This document shows, one piece after another, positions 22,201-31,929 of a DNA stretch of 64,000 nt; positions within the stretch are counted from its first letter, which is position 1, and the number at the start of each line of letters is the position of its first letter. Under the pieces are notes generated by a model that saw only the letters and a program-made list of their open reading frames with translations, did not search any database and had not been told where the DNA came from. Position numbers and translations under genes: made by a program. This DNA is from Anaeramoeba flamelloides (lineage: Eukaryota; Metamonada; Anaeramoebidae): NCBI GenBank assembly GCA_027625915.1, contig JANTQA010000023.1, positions 7,936,001 to 8,000,000 on the forward strand. Reading direction: 5' to 3'.

Positions 22201-24611
22201 AAAAAAAAAAAAATCCTGAACAAAAAAACTTAAAAATTTCAAAAAAAAAAATATTAAAAAACTTTTTGGGCCCCTGTCATTGGAACTTCTCTAGCAAAGT
22301 TCCCAATTTCTTTAGGAAATTTAAATTCTTGAGAATAAGATTTTTTACTTGTAAGTTTATGAATTTTAAAAGAAAAGGCAAATCCTCACTTTTCTTAATG
22401 TTAATTTGGATTTTCAAACATTTTTTATTGAAATTTAATATTTAAAAAAAATAAAAAAGAAAAAAAAAAAAAAAGGGAAAAAGAAAACAAAATACAAAAA
22501 AAAAATTTACAAAAAGAGAAAAAATGATTGATCTAAAAATTGAAATTTTAGTTTGAGAAGAATAATGAATTAAACTCGTAGAATATGTTCTATTTCTTCA
22601 ATAAAACTGGGCCACTTTGACTGAAAAGGAGTTTAGTGCAAGATGGCCGTTTTTGACAATTTATTTTTATTTTTTCAAATCCGAATCGAAAGGTGTAAGA
22701 CTAATAATATGGTGGGTATTTAAAAATGAATTTTGATTTGTGTGTGGTTGATTGAAATATTTCATTAGGTTTGGTTTTATTTGGATCTTTAAAAAAAATT
22801 TTTTTTGATTTTTAATAAATTAAGTAAAAGGGATATAAATATTTCAATCAATAACAGAAAAATCAAAATTCATTTTTAAATATCCACCATCTTATTGGTC
22901 TTACACTCTTCGATTCATATTTTTGAAAAAAAAAATAAAAAGTTAAAAATTGATTTTTTGAAATTATAGTAATACTTATACCAATCATAAGATCAATCAG
23001 CTAAGGACGAAATTAACAAGTAGTTACATCTGATATAAGATATTTTTTTTTTTCAAATTTCAGGGTTTGTTCACCTTGTTTGTTTGTTGATGTAGAAAAA
23101 AAAATTTTTTTGTAAGCATTTAGGAAAAAGCATTTTCAATTATTGTAGTATCTATATCAAACAAGTGATAATAAAAATTTATGAAATAACTCATTTTGTT
23201 TTATTTTTTTAAAAATTATTAATAATAAAAAATAAATTAAGGTGATCGTTGGGGCAATAATGGGTATATGTATTTAGCCAGAGGTGTTAGTGATTTTGGG
23301 GGGAAATATTGGCCCAATGGTATGTGTAAAGTTCGAACTGAAATTAATTTTCTAAGAAAGCCATTAACAACTAGTTTGAATAAAATGGAGGATATATCAA
23401 CATTCCAGTGTAAATATGTGTCGACAGCATCATTCACTTGTAAATGGGGGGTCACTTCTAATGAGAGCAATTATGTATTATATTTTTATCATGATGATCC
23501 GGAATCGATCACTGAAAAGCATGTAGAGTGCCCAGTAAGTGGTACCTGTTCAGTTAATATTCCTGTTTCTAAAGCAAATGGGGTATCAGTAGCTGTGAGA
23601 AATTTCTTTAAAGCCAAGGGCTTTCTCCAATATGGACAAATGACAGAATGGGTTAGGGTTATTGAAGATGAAGAAGATGATGAAAGTGAGAATGATACTA
23701 ATGGCAGTAGTGATAATGATGAGGATAGTACAGAAAGTGAAGATGAAAGTGATGATACTGATGATGATAATGATAGTGATCAAGATACAGATAGCAATGA
23801 TGAAGAAAGTGATAGTACAGAAAGTGAGAATGATACTAGTGAAAGTGATGATACTGATAGTGATAATGATGAAGGCGATAGTGATGAATACGATGATACT
23901 GATGATGATACTGATAGTGATGATGAAAGTGATGATGAAAGTGAGAATGATACTAATGAAAGTGATGATACTGATAGTGATAATGATAGTGATAGTGATG
24001 AAGGCGATGGTACTAACGATAATACTGATAGTGATGATGAAAGTAATGGTGATACTAATGATAGTGATGATAATGATCATGATAGTGAAGAAGATGAAAG
24101 TGATGATGATGAAGGCGATGATACTGATGATGATAATGATAGTGATCAAGATACTGATAGTGATGATACTGATAATAGTGAAGAAAGTGAAGACGATAGT
24201 GATGAATCTGGTGAAAATGATCAAGATGTTCAACCACCCCCTATTTATGAAAAAGGTTGTTTATACGATCAAAAGATCGATATCAATTTACTATTAAGAT
24301 ATACATTTGAAAAATTTTGTTTTTCCAGCCCATATAATCTGACTTATTCTTCAACTTTAGCAAATGACACAGATTTGCCAGCATGGATTTCTTTTCATTC
24401 AAAAAATCGTACTTTCCTAGCAACACCCCCTGCATCCAGTTTAGGTAAGAAATATTTGATTAAGTTGATTGCATTTGATCCTCTCTATAAAAGTGGACAT
24501 GGTAATTTTTCCATTGTGGTCAGTAATTCAGATATCAATAAACCAGTATTTTTATTGGTTTATTTATTAGTCATGATCTTATTGTATCCAAACAGATTTA
24601 GAATTATCTAA
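16291..24611 (+). CDS. Papain-family cysteine peptidase with acidic stalk, cadherin-like domain and C-terminal membrane segment
   Basis: Exons are 16291-16507, 16727-16950, 20308-20791 and 23242-24611 (2295 nt, 764 aa). All junctions are GT-AG and in phase; donors include GTAAGT and GTATGT. Residues 1-17 are a signal peptide (MKIYLILIFLFVSSILG). The I29 pro-region ends in GINQFSDLTEEEF, which is rebuilt across intron 1. The peptidase has QGACGSCWAF (Gln132, Cys138), NHAVVLAGYG (His286) and WIVRNSWG (Asn306, rebuilt across intron 3), so the catalytic residues are intact. Residues 340-445 form a cysteine-containing beta-rich region, possibly an Ig/FN3-like fold. Residues 448-636 are D/S/E/T-rich. 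Residues 648-740 resemble a dystroglycan-type cadherin-like domain (NLTYSSTLANDTDLPAWISF, then LIAFDP and FSIVVSN). Residues 742-760 are hydrophobic, followed by a short basic tail. I infer a lysosomal or cell-surface protease tethered by its C-terminus. The fusion is unusual for papains. Confidence 0.9.
16978..17452 (+). mobile_element. TIR MITE family B, copy B2, in peptidase intron 2
   Basis: The left end is AAAAAATCCCGGACAAGATT and the right end AATCTTGTCCGGGATTTTTT, the best-preserved termini of the family. About 475 bp. It begins only 27 nt after the splice donor of exon 2. Confidence 0.7.
17475..17868 (+). mobile_element. TIR element family C, copy C1
   Basis: Shares its interior with 46808-47238 and 32742-33186 (CTATTTTTGAGATCTTCAAA, AAGTATTCAACACAATAA). 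The inverted end words are GGTTTTTAAGTGGGAACATT and AATGTTCCCATGAAAAACC. Non-coding. Confidence 0.65.
18183..18857 (+). mobile_element. Palindromic MITE A, copy A7, interrupted by element D
   Basis: The left end is CATTCAGTTCCACTTTTAAG and the right end CTTTAAAAGTGGAACTAACT, with TA on each side (18181-18182 and 18858-18859). The two MITE halves flank a 477-bp insertion at 18264-18740. The termini are more diverged than copies A1-A6. Confidence 0.75.
18264..18740 (+). mobile_element. Mariner-like non-autonomous element D, copy D1
   Basis: The ends are CTGTAGTCAAAATAAAGCGT on the left and the mirror of CAGTGATCAAAATAATGCGT on the right, flanked by TA on both sides as expected for Tc1/mariner. 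477 bp and no transposase. Diverged copies occur at 51464-51905 (reverse) and 53753-54330. Confidence 0.7.
19263..19803 (+). mobile_element. TIR element family H, copy H1, containing a family I segment
   Basis: The left end AAGGTTTACAATCCCTGAAA is mirrored by the right end ATTTTGGGAATTGTGATCC. The middle (about 19405-19675) resembles element I at 22674-22929 (TCAAAATTCATTATCAAAT, TTGGTCTTATACTC). Located in peptidase intron 2. Confidence 0.5.
19804..20307 (+). other. Remainder of peptidase intron 2
   Basis: About 500 bp of A/T-rich sequence with a short TA run near 20268. It ends in a normal TTTATTTCAG acceptor. I recognise no element or ORF in it. Confidence 0.6.
20792..21960 (+). other. 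First half of peptidase intron 3
   Basis: Begins GTATGT directly after the NSWG codons. About 1.17 kb of A/T-rich sequence in which I recognise no element. An open frame runs on from exon 3 but has no family resemblance and is intronic. Confidence 0.6.
22130..22655 (+). mobile_element. Dispersed element J, copy J1
   Basis: Aligns by eye with 31930-32360: CAATTTCTTTAGGAAATTTA, a purine-rich AAAGAAAAAAAA block, then TTTGAGAAGAATAATGAATT and TTCTATTTCTTCAATAAAA. The interior is non-coding and its terminal repeats were not resolved. Confidence 0.5.
22674..22929. mobile_element. Short TIR MITE family I
   Basis: About 256 bp with inverted arms of about 60 bp. The left arm is at 22676-22738 (GAATCGAAAGGTGTAAGACT, AAAATGAATTTTGATTT). 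The right arm at 22860-22921 is its near-exact mirror (AATCAAAATTCATTTTTAAA, TCTTACACTCTTCGATTCAT). Confidence 0.7.
23660..24220 (+). repeat. Coding minisatellite for the acidic D/S/T/E stalk
   Basis: Degenerate tandem repeats of GATGATACTGATAGTGATAA-type units within exon 4 of the peptidase. They encode about 185 residues made almost only of Asp, Ser, Glu, Thr and Asn. The frame is kept throughout, so length changes come in multiples of three. Confidence 0.9.
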
Positions 24612-24690
24612 TTTATGGTTTTGTGTACTATACCTGCTATTTAATTATAATTTTTTAAATATATCGCTATATTGAGATAACTCAACTAAA

Positions 24691-25185
24691 TTCCAAAATT
24701 TTTGACACAGTTTAAACAGTTAAAACAATAAAAATACTGCACTTTAAATTCAATTTTGAAATAATTTTGATTTTAAGGACTATTTATTCTTTGTCTTTTT
24801 TGTTTTGTTTTCATTTTCCTTTTTTCAGTTCGGTAATCTTTTTTTGTTTGATCTGGGAATTTTTTTTGATGGTTGATAGAAGGTTAGTGTTGACAAAGTT
24901 AAATAGGAAAACAAGATACAATTGGTTCATAGTATCTTATCATTTGATCGATTAACAATTGACGGTGAAATTTCAACAAATTTAGTTTTAAAATTATTTT
25001 TTTATTCAGCTCTTTTGATTCTTTTGGACAAACCGATTTTTTTTTTTTTCTTTATATATTTTGTACTTTTTTTTGGGTAAAAAATGGTTACACATAAAAA
25101 CATTAATACTGGGTTACTTAAATGATGTTTTATATTAAGTTGGGAAAAAAAAGTAATAACTTGGGTTTTTTTTTTTTTGAATACC
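24691..25185 (-). mobile_element. Mariner-like non-autonomous element E, copy E1
   Basis: The terminus TTCCAAAATTTTTGACACAG begins 80 bp after the peptidase stop. The interior is the reverse complement of E2 (TGGTTGATAGAAGGTTAGTG, TTATCATTTGATCGAT). The distal end is eroded. Confidence 0.6.
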
Positions 25186-25692
25186 GATAAATTGCAATTT
25201 AAGGACTTCTTTCCCACACTTGAGGGTTTTGGGTAATTGTGTTATTTCACTTTCGCTTCTCAAAAAAATTTTTCACACAGAAAAAATTGGACAAAAAAAA
25301 ATAAAAAAACATTTTTTGTCATCTTTACCTTTTCACACAAACTTTTGTTCTTTGTTTTTCAATCAAAAGGAAAATTGAAAATAACAAAAAAAATAATTGC
25401 AAAAAAATGGCTTTTGGGGATTTTCAAGTTTATTTCAAATTTGAGAACATTTCAAACTTGTAAAAGCAAATTTAAAAAATATGTAGAACAGCTCTAGAAA
25501 ATAGTGTGAGTTCAGAAAGTTGAAATCGAAATTCTAAAATATTAAAATCAAAATTTAGCATGATCTAACAAGGTATAAATTGCAAAAAATATTGAAATTG
25601 TGAAAATTTACCATTTTTTCTAAAAGAAATTTTCCTTGGACAAATATTACTTGGATTGCATAACGTATTCAAGGGTGATTTTATAAACCCCG

Positions 25693-26207
25693 TTCCAAAA
25701 ATTTGGACACACCCAAAATCAAAAATAGGCAAAATGAAAACCCAATTTATTGTATTTTTCCAAACCTAATATAAAACCACATTTAAGTTACACAGTATTA
25801 GTGTTTTATTAAGTAATCATTTTAACCCAAATAAAAGAAAAAAATATAAAACTCAAAAATAAAAACAGGTGTGTCCAAAATAATGAAACGAGAGGAACAA
25901 AAAATGTATTGGTAAATTTGTTGAAATTTCACCAACAATCGTTGATCGATCAAATGATAAAATACCATCTACCAATTGTATGTTATTTTCCAATTTAACA
26001 AACTCAACACTAACCTTCTATCAACCTTTGAAAAAAAAATTCGAGATCTAACAAAACAGATTACGTAACTTCAAAAAAGGAAATGAAAACAAAACAAAAA
26101 ATACAAAAAATGAAATATTTTCTAAAATCAAAATTCTTTCTAATTTGAATTTAAAGTGCAGTAATGATGTTCTTTTCACTTTTTAAACTGTGTCCAAATT
26201 TTTGGAA
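25693..26207 (+). mobile_element. Mariner-like non-autonomous element E, copy E2
   Basis: The clearest copy, 515 bp, starting TTCCAAAAATTTGGACACAC and ending in its inverse, TGTGTCCAAATTTTTGGAA. No ORF. Other copies are E1 (24691), E3 (40691), E4 (45850) and a fragment near 39460. Confidence 0.75.
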
Positions 26208-26572
26208 TCTAGTTTACATTATTTCACTGTTTTCACCTAAAAATGTAGTCCTTAAGTTTGGAAATTTTTATGTGATTTTCCTTTTTGAAATTATTATGAT
26301 CAGCTTTGAATAAAGCTTTTGACGAAGCCAAGTGTTAAGAGACTCTCTAAAATTAGTTGTTCTTCAAAATAATTAATGTCGACCTGTACTGTTTTCTAAA
26401 GAAACTGTTCGAAGATTTAACAAAATGGAAATTTTAACTAAAAATTTATTGAAATTTATTAGAATTTATCAGTATGGTTGGTTTTAGGATTGTCGAACTT
26501 TTAGAAACCAATACAATTTTCGGAATTAATTTCTGTTTTATGTTAGTTTCTTTCGTCGATGAAAGGAAAGTT

Positions 26573-26840
26573 TTTTTTATCATTATTTTGCAATTAAAAA
26601 ATGAATATTTTTTGTTCCTATTCCAAAATATTTTTCTAGTTTATAAGTTGAAATAAAGCCAAAGATCTTTACAACATCGTTAGAAATGATATTTTTAGAC
26701 AATTAAATGAAACTTCCTAAGCTAACTCTGAGACAAAATATTTACTCTGTTAATTTGATTGTAGCAGAAATCATTAAAATTGATTTTAAAAATTGATATA
26801 AAAATTTTCATTTATTAATTGGAAAATAACAGTAAAAAAA
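26573..26840 (+). mobile_element. TIR element family F, copy F2
   Basis: About 265 bp with ends ATTTTGCAATTAAAAAATGA and TTAATTGGAAAATAACAGTA. The interior matches 7128-7392 (TTCCTAAGCTAACTCTGAGA). Non-coding. Confidence 0.6.
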
Positions 26841-28177
26841 AACACACAGCTTTTTATTTGTTTTACATCCTTAGAATTAAACAAAGGTTATTTTAACAAC
26901 GGTAGTTTCAGTTTAATTGAGTTTTCTGGTTTTAATGGTCTTAAAGTCAACAACCCTAAAAAAAGATAAAATAAAAAATAAAAGTTCTAACAACACTCAA
27001 GTCAAACCCTCTGGCCTCTTGAATTATCAATTTCTACAAGTATGAGAAAAAATCAGTTTATTGTTGTTTGAAATTGAATAAAGTCATTCTAAGTGTCAAA
27101 GTATTTACAAGGTATTCATCTCACTCGTGATAAATCTGTGCGGCAAAATATTAAAATAACATTTAAAGTTAATTTCTTAAAGTGATCAACCTTATCCCAA
27201 ATATTTAGAGTAGTGTATTTTCTTAAAAGGTTCGGAGAGGAAGAATCCAAAATTTGTTTTTACTAAACATGTTTGCAAAGAGATGTATCTTTTGGGTCTT
27301 CAAAGTTTTCTCTTGAATTATGATTTGAAATCAAAATGAGTTGGGTAATTTGGTTGTTCTTATTTTAAGAACTTGACAAATTATTTTTCCAAAGTAGAAA
27401 AGAAACAATTTTCTTTTTACAAAAAGAAAAATAACCTTCTTTAAAATTATAAAAATAAACCGTTCATGGTTTAATTGTGAATAAGATCAATAAATTAAAA
27501 TTTTACTCAATGTTTGAAATAAACCAATAAAAAGGCTTGTAGCTAAAATTAAAAATAAATGAATTGAAGGCATTTAATCAGCCCCCACTCTGATTATCTT
27601 TTCAATCTTTTTTTGTTCACCTTATTGTTATTTCTTCATTATCTAAAAAGATTTAATTATTTTTGAAGAATTTGTAAACAATGAAAAGTAAAAAAATCAA
27701 AAAACTATCACTGTTTTAGTTTAACTTTTCCTTTACATACTCAAAAAAACAAAAGAGTAAATTTTTTTTTTAAAAAGTTTTTATCGGAAAATCAGGAAAA
27801 AACATAACCACCAAAATCCAGAAATTACTCAAAATGATTCATTTGTTGAGAATTTGGTTTTGATTCTAAAAGAAAAAATTTTTTATCAAAAGAATCTTGT
27901 TTGCAGAAGAACAATTTTGTCTAGTTTTCATTACATTTTTGTTGTTTCAAATTTAAATTGGGAATTTTAGATCAAATCCACTTTTCACAAACTAATATTT
28001 TAATTTTTAAATTGTTTTGAACTGAGAAGATTGTGGCAAAATAGCGAAAAAACAAAACTACAGACAAGATTTCCTTTTTCAATGCATTTCAGCAAATAGA
28101 TTTTCATTTTTTTGTATAATCTTAAAAAAAAATTTTTCTTTTAATTTATTTGTGTTTTCAAAAAACTTTTTTTAAAA
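26841..28177. other. Spacer upstream of the CCCH gene
   Basis: About 1.3 kb of A/T-rich DNA presumably holding the promoter of the CCCH gene. I recognise no specific element and no ORF worth naming. Confidence 0.5.
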
Positions 28178-28804
28178 ATGAATTACCAACAAAACATACT
28201 CCTTGAACAACAGCCATCCTTGTATTTTTATAACCAAGACAATTTTTCGCCACTTCGTAACCCACATCATCTTCAGATGAGTTCGCAAATTATTCCCGAA
28301 AGCTACGAGTCTGGCCGAATATCACCTACCCATCACACCCACAACTACAGCGATAACTATAGCGAAAACTATAGCGAAAACTATAGCGAAAACTATACTG
28401 AAACCTATAACGATAACTATACCCAAAACTACAACCACAACCACCATCATAACCACAACCACAACCACAACCACAACCACAACCACAACCACAACCACAA
28501 CCACAAGCATAACCTCAACAGACCAAAGTCACCAAAACATAATAACAAAACCAACTCGCCACAACCCACGAAGAATTTGAAATTTAAAACAGAGGTGTGC
28601 AGAAACTTTTTTGGTGAAGAGTGCATGTGTGAATTTGGAAGTCGATGTAATTTTATCCATTACCGAGACAACCCAGAATCGATTGCATTGGGATCAATCC
28701 ACGCTCTCAAATTAATGGGCATGTATCATCATTTTTCAAATCGAAAAAAAACGAGTATCAAAAAGAAGAGACTACCAATTTTCAAGCAATTGGGGAACAA
28801 TTAA
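28178..28804 (+). CDS. TIS11/tristetraprolin-like single CCCH zinc-finger protein
   Basis: Intronless, 208 aa, start ATG 28178. Residues 55-85 are NYSDNYSEN-type repeats. Residues 86-112 are an almost pure His-Asn repeat. The only recognisable fold is a CCCH zinc finger at residues 138-161, KTEVCRNFF then CEFGSRCNFIH, with spacing C-x9-C-x5-C-x3-H (Cys141, Cys151, Cys157, His161). The KTEVCR lead-in is that of TIS11/ZFP36 proteins, which bind AU-rich mRNA elements and promote decay; those usually have two tandem fingers. Only one is present here, so RNA binding is inferred. The C-terminus is basic (NRKKTSIKKKR). A terminal exon-like ORF lies about 350 bp downstream. Confidence 0.8.
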   Translation: MNYQQNILLEQQPSLYFYNQDNFSPLRNPHHLQMSSQIIPESYESGRISPTHHTHNYSDNYSENYSENYSENYTETYNDNYTQNYNHNHHHNHNHNHNHNHNHNHNHNHKHNLNRPKSPKHNNKTNSPQPTKNLKFKTEVCRNFFGEECMCEFGSRCNFIHYRDNPESIALGSIHALKLMGMYHHFSNRKKTSIKKKRLPIFKQLGNN

Positions 28805-29151
28805 TTTCTTTTTCCCAACCACAAAAATCTAAAAAAAGATTTGTTGAAAAAAAAAAATACTCTCTTCATTTCTTGGTGCTTTCAAAATTTCTGAAAAAAT
28901 AACTTTTTGAAATTTTGTATGTAACTCGATTGAGAATTACTTTAAATGTGATCATAAGTTTTGAACAGCTGAATAATAATTCTTTTTTTTTAAAAAAAAT
29001 TATTTATATATAAATTTATTTATTACCCTTTAACCTTCACTTTTTGTTTAATTTTCTAAGTGAACAGTTTTATTATTGTTTTTAAATTCACAAATTAATA
29101 AAATGTATTGAATTAACCTTTGATTTTTTTTTATTTTATTTCCTTTTTCAG

Positions 29152-29271
29152 GACTATCTAAAAACCAAGCCTAGGTTAAAGGTGGATGGTCCAAACCATG
29201 GTAGTGTAGTGCCCTTTATCTTTTTAGATCCAGAAGAACTATTAAATTTTAAAATTGTTAGGAATTTTTAA
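29152..29271 (+). CDS. Orphan terminal exon-like ORF, 39 aa
   Basis: An open frame of 39 codons plus TAA follows a textbook 3' splice site (TTCCTTTTTCAG). It encodes DYLKTKPRLKVDGPNHGSVV, then PFIFLDPEELLNF. The composition is balanced and unlike the Phe/Lys-rich chance ORFs around it. I find no start codon or convincing partner exon between the CCCH gene stop (28804) and this site. It could be the last exon of a gene with small upstream exons I missed, an alternative 3' exon of the CCCH gene, or a relict captured by a repeat. I do not recognise the family. Confidence 0.4.
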   Translation, partial: DYLKTKPRLKVDGPNHGSVVPFIFLDPEELLNFKIVRNF

Positions 29272-29399
29272 ATATTCCTATTTTTATTTTGATATTCATA
29301 CTGTTTTCGACAGCCCAGCAATTATTCTTCTAATGCAAGAATTAACTAGATTCAAACAAAAATTTTTTAAAAAGTCTTATCAGTACAACAAGTTCCACT

Positions 29400-30095
29400 T
29401 TTACGGGATTCGCACCAACCAATGAAAAGCCTAAGACCAAATAGGTTGTAATTGGGTTTAACCAAATTATTGCTGACACGGTTCAAATGTCTCTAAAAAA
29501 TCGATTAGCTAAGTAGTAATATTTGTTTGATATCATAAATTAAAAATCATACTTATATTAGTAAAAAAACCCAACAATTTCAGAAAAAAATCTGTATTTC
29601 GCCATAAATTTAAAGGTTGAATTATCAATCTTCAGACTACAAAGTTGCAAAATATCTTTCAAAAATTTGTGGCGAAATGTTTATGGTTAGAAAAAATCAA
29701 TTTTTTTAAAAACCTTAAATAATTAACTTCAATTATTTTGATGAATTATTTCTGAAATATTGAAAATAATATTGATGTTACAATAACCCTAATAAAAATG
29801 AAACTTAAACTAATCATTCTTTGTGATTTTATGTTGATGATTATTGAGATAATAAATGAAATTAAAAAAATTAAAAAAATAACTAATTTCAGAACTTCTA
29901 AATATGAATTATTAAATCCTAGAATACTATTATTTAGAGTATCTATCTTTAGATTTGGAAAAGGAGTTAAAAAAAATCCCAAAATGAAAACTTTTTAATA
30001 GTGTTCTTTAGTGAAAAATGTAATAATTTTTTGAGCAATAATATTTATAATAGATATTTAGAGCTATTTGAGCCATGATAACACTGATACCATTT
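29400..30095 (+). mobile_element. TIR element K, copy K2
   Basis: Aligns with K1 (2995-3925): AGTAAAAAAACCCAACAATT, then ATTGATGTTACAATAACCC and TTATGTTGATGATTATTGAG. It lacks the internal 190-bp duplication seen in K1. Boundaries are approximate. Confidence 0.5.
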
Positions 30096-30156
30096 GTACA
30101 CAAATTCAAACATACTTTGATTATAGAGAAATCCATGAACAGGTTAATTTGTATAT

Positions 30157-30325
30157 GTACAAACTTTCAATAAAATTTAAGGCACAAAAAAATTCTCAAA
30201 TTAAAATGCTTTTTTTCAAATTTTTTTTTACACAAATTAATTTACTCATGTCTAGATGTTGTGTTTTAATTTGGAATTTTTTTTTTATTTATTAATTTCC
30301 CTTCAAAATCTGTGACTCAAAAGAT
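30157..30325 (+). mobile_element. Degenerate MITE A, copy A8
   Basis: The left half reads ACAAACTTTCAATAAAATTT then AAGGCACAAAAAAATTCTCA. The right half is weak (TTGTGTTTTAATTTGGAA, then CTTCAAAATCTGTGACTCAA). The terminal CAGTCAGTT words are lost. Confidence 0.45.
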
Positions 30326-31398
30326 AAAATAACTTTTAAGAGCTATGTGTTACATTTCAATATGAGCTACGTACTATATACAATAAAGCAACAAAATGAA
30401 AATATGTACAAAAAAAATAATAGATTTACCCTCTTTATCTATTTGTACACACATGAACTATTAAATTTCAAAATTTTGAGACATTGGAATTTCCATAATC
30501 AAATACTTCATTATAAGTTTGATATTGAAAATTACATCTTATGATAAATGATAAAGGTAGGCTTTTTAAAATTTTTTGAAGTAAAATATCCAAAAATTCA
30601 AAAATTTTCATACATAAAAAAACACCTCGAACAACCACAATTAAACAATTACATTAAAATTTGCAATAATTGTGATTTTTAAAAAATATGAAAATCCTGT
30701 TAACATTTTTTAGTTTTTTTTTATCTATTTTTTGAATCACCTAACTTGTTTCTTTCAATCGAAATATTTTTTTCAATATTGGTCTTATGTTAAATCTGAG
30801 TTGTCCCAAATAGAAGAACCCAAATAAAATTAGTTGAAGATATCTATATGTTGATCGATCAACATTCCTCTTAGAATTTAAACAATTTTTTCAGGGTATT
30901 TTTTTATTTTGCTCTCTCCAAAAATTTTAACACACTGTTGATTTATTAATATTGATAATTATTTATTTTGATTTTAGGAGTATTGTGATTTATAAATAAT
31001 TGTTGGCATTTAATTAGCTAATGTTCTAATTTAGTATTTCTTTGAGAATTGACTAAATAAGATTGTTTTTCCAAAAATTGAATTTGGGTGTGTTTAAAAA
31101 AATGAATTGGAGTTTAGATAATTTCCACCTCGAAAGAATAATTGTGCGATTATGTAAAATACTATAAACTTACAATTAGGAATTTGATTGGTTAAATTTC
31201 AAATTACTAAAATTTGAAAAATTTCTTGCTCTTATAACTTTATAAGGTAAAACAGAACCAAAATAGATTCTTAATATCAATTATTTTTTATAATTAACAT
31301 ATGAAGACCAAATAAGAAATAAGCAGAATAATACACACCAAAGAATAGCTGAGATCGATGAGAAGAAAATCAACCCAATCAATTAATTTACTTAAACA

Positions 31399-31779
31399 TT
31401 GAAAACCTTGAATTCTGAGGGGACTATTGAGAAAAACTACAATGATCAGCATAGTTTTCAATTAAAATACAAATTAAATTACAATAGAAATGAATATAAT
31501 TTTAAATACACGTCTTTTCACTATTTCAATAACTTTTTAATAATAAAGTTTTACCAAATAACTACAGATATTTCAATAAATAAAAATAACAAAACAATTA
31601 ATTTTCATAAAAAATTAAAAAAAGCAAAAATACGAATGAGAAAAAATTATTTTAGTTTTGAAAATCTGAAATCTTCTTTTTTATTTTCAGATTTCAATTC
31701 AAAACCTTTAAAAATATATAAAAGATCCATCGAAATTGTATACAAATTACCAGAAAATAATTTATATCTAAAAATATAA
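31399..31779 (+). other. Unrecognised open frame, 126 codons, doubtful gene
   Basis: A stop-free frame of 378 nt that is long for this base composition, with a hydrophilic Asn/Lys/Tyr-rich translation. It opens with TTG, has no early ATG, no family resemblance and no clear flanking splice sites. It could be a decayed exon or chance. A run of 13 cytosines and CCA repeats follows at 31809. Confidence 0.2.
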
Positions 31780-31929
31780 AGGATATTATTGAACAAAGTA
31801 TCGGCATACCCCCCCCCCCCACCACCACCACCCTTTCAAGAATTATCCAACATTCCACTGATAAGAACTAAGTGAAATTATAAACTCCCGATTGGTGTAT
31901 GTATTTATAAACGAAATACCCGAACAAAC

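Larger units (their letters stand above)
21963..23077 (+). mobile_element. Family H element, copy H2, expanded by insertions
   Basis: The left end AAGGTTTATAATCTCTGAAA and right end AAATTTCAGGGTTTGTTCAC are inverted. Between them lie family J (about 22130-22655) and family I (22674-22929), so H2 is twice the expected size. Located in peptidase intron 3. Confidence 0.5.

Noticed and set aside
23586-24233. 215-codon Ile/Thr-rich minus-strand ORF and a 211-codon Met/Ile-rich plus-strand ORF
   Set aside because: Both are other-frame readings of the acidic coding minisatellite of the protease.
28322-28510. Poly-Val minus-strand ORF
   Set aside because: Antisense reading of the His-Asn repeat in the CCCH gene.
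30068-30544. Two plus-strand ORFs of 65-75 codons
   Set aside because: The first spans the K2 end and the degenerate MITE A8; the second has no start context or family match.
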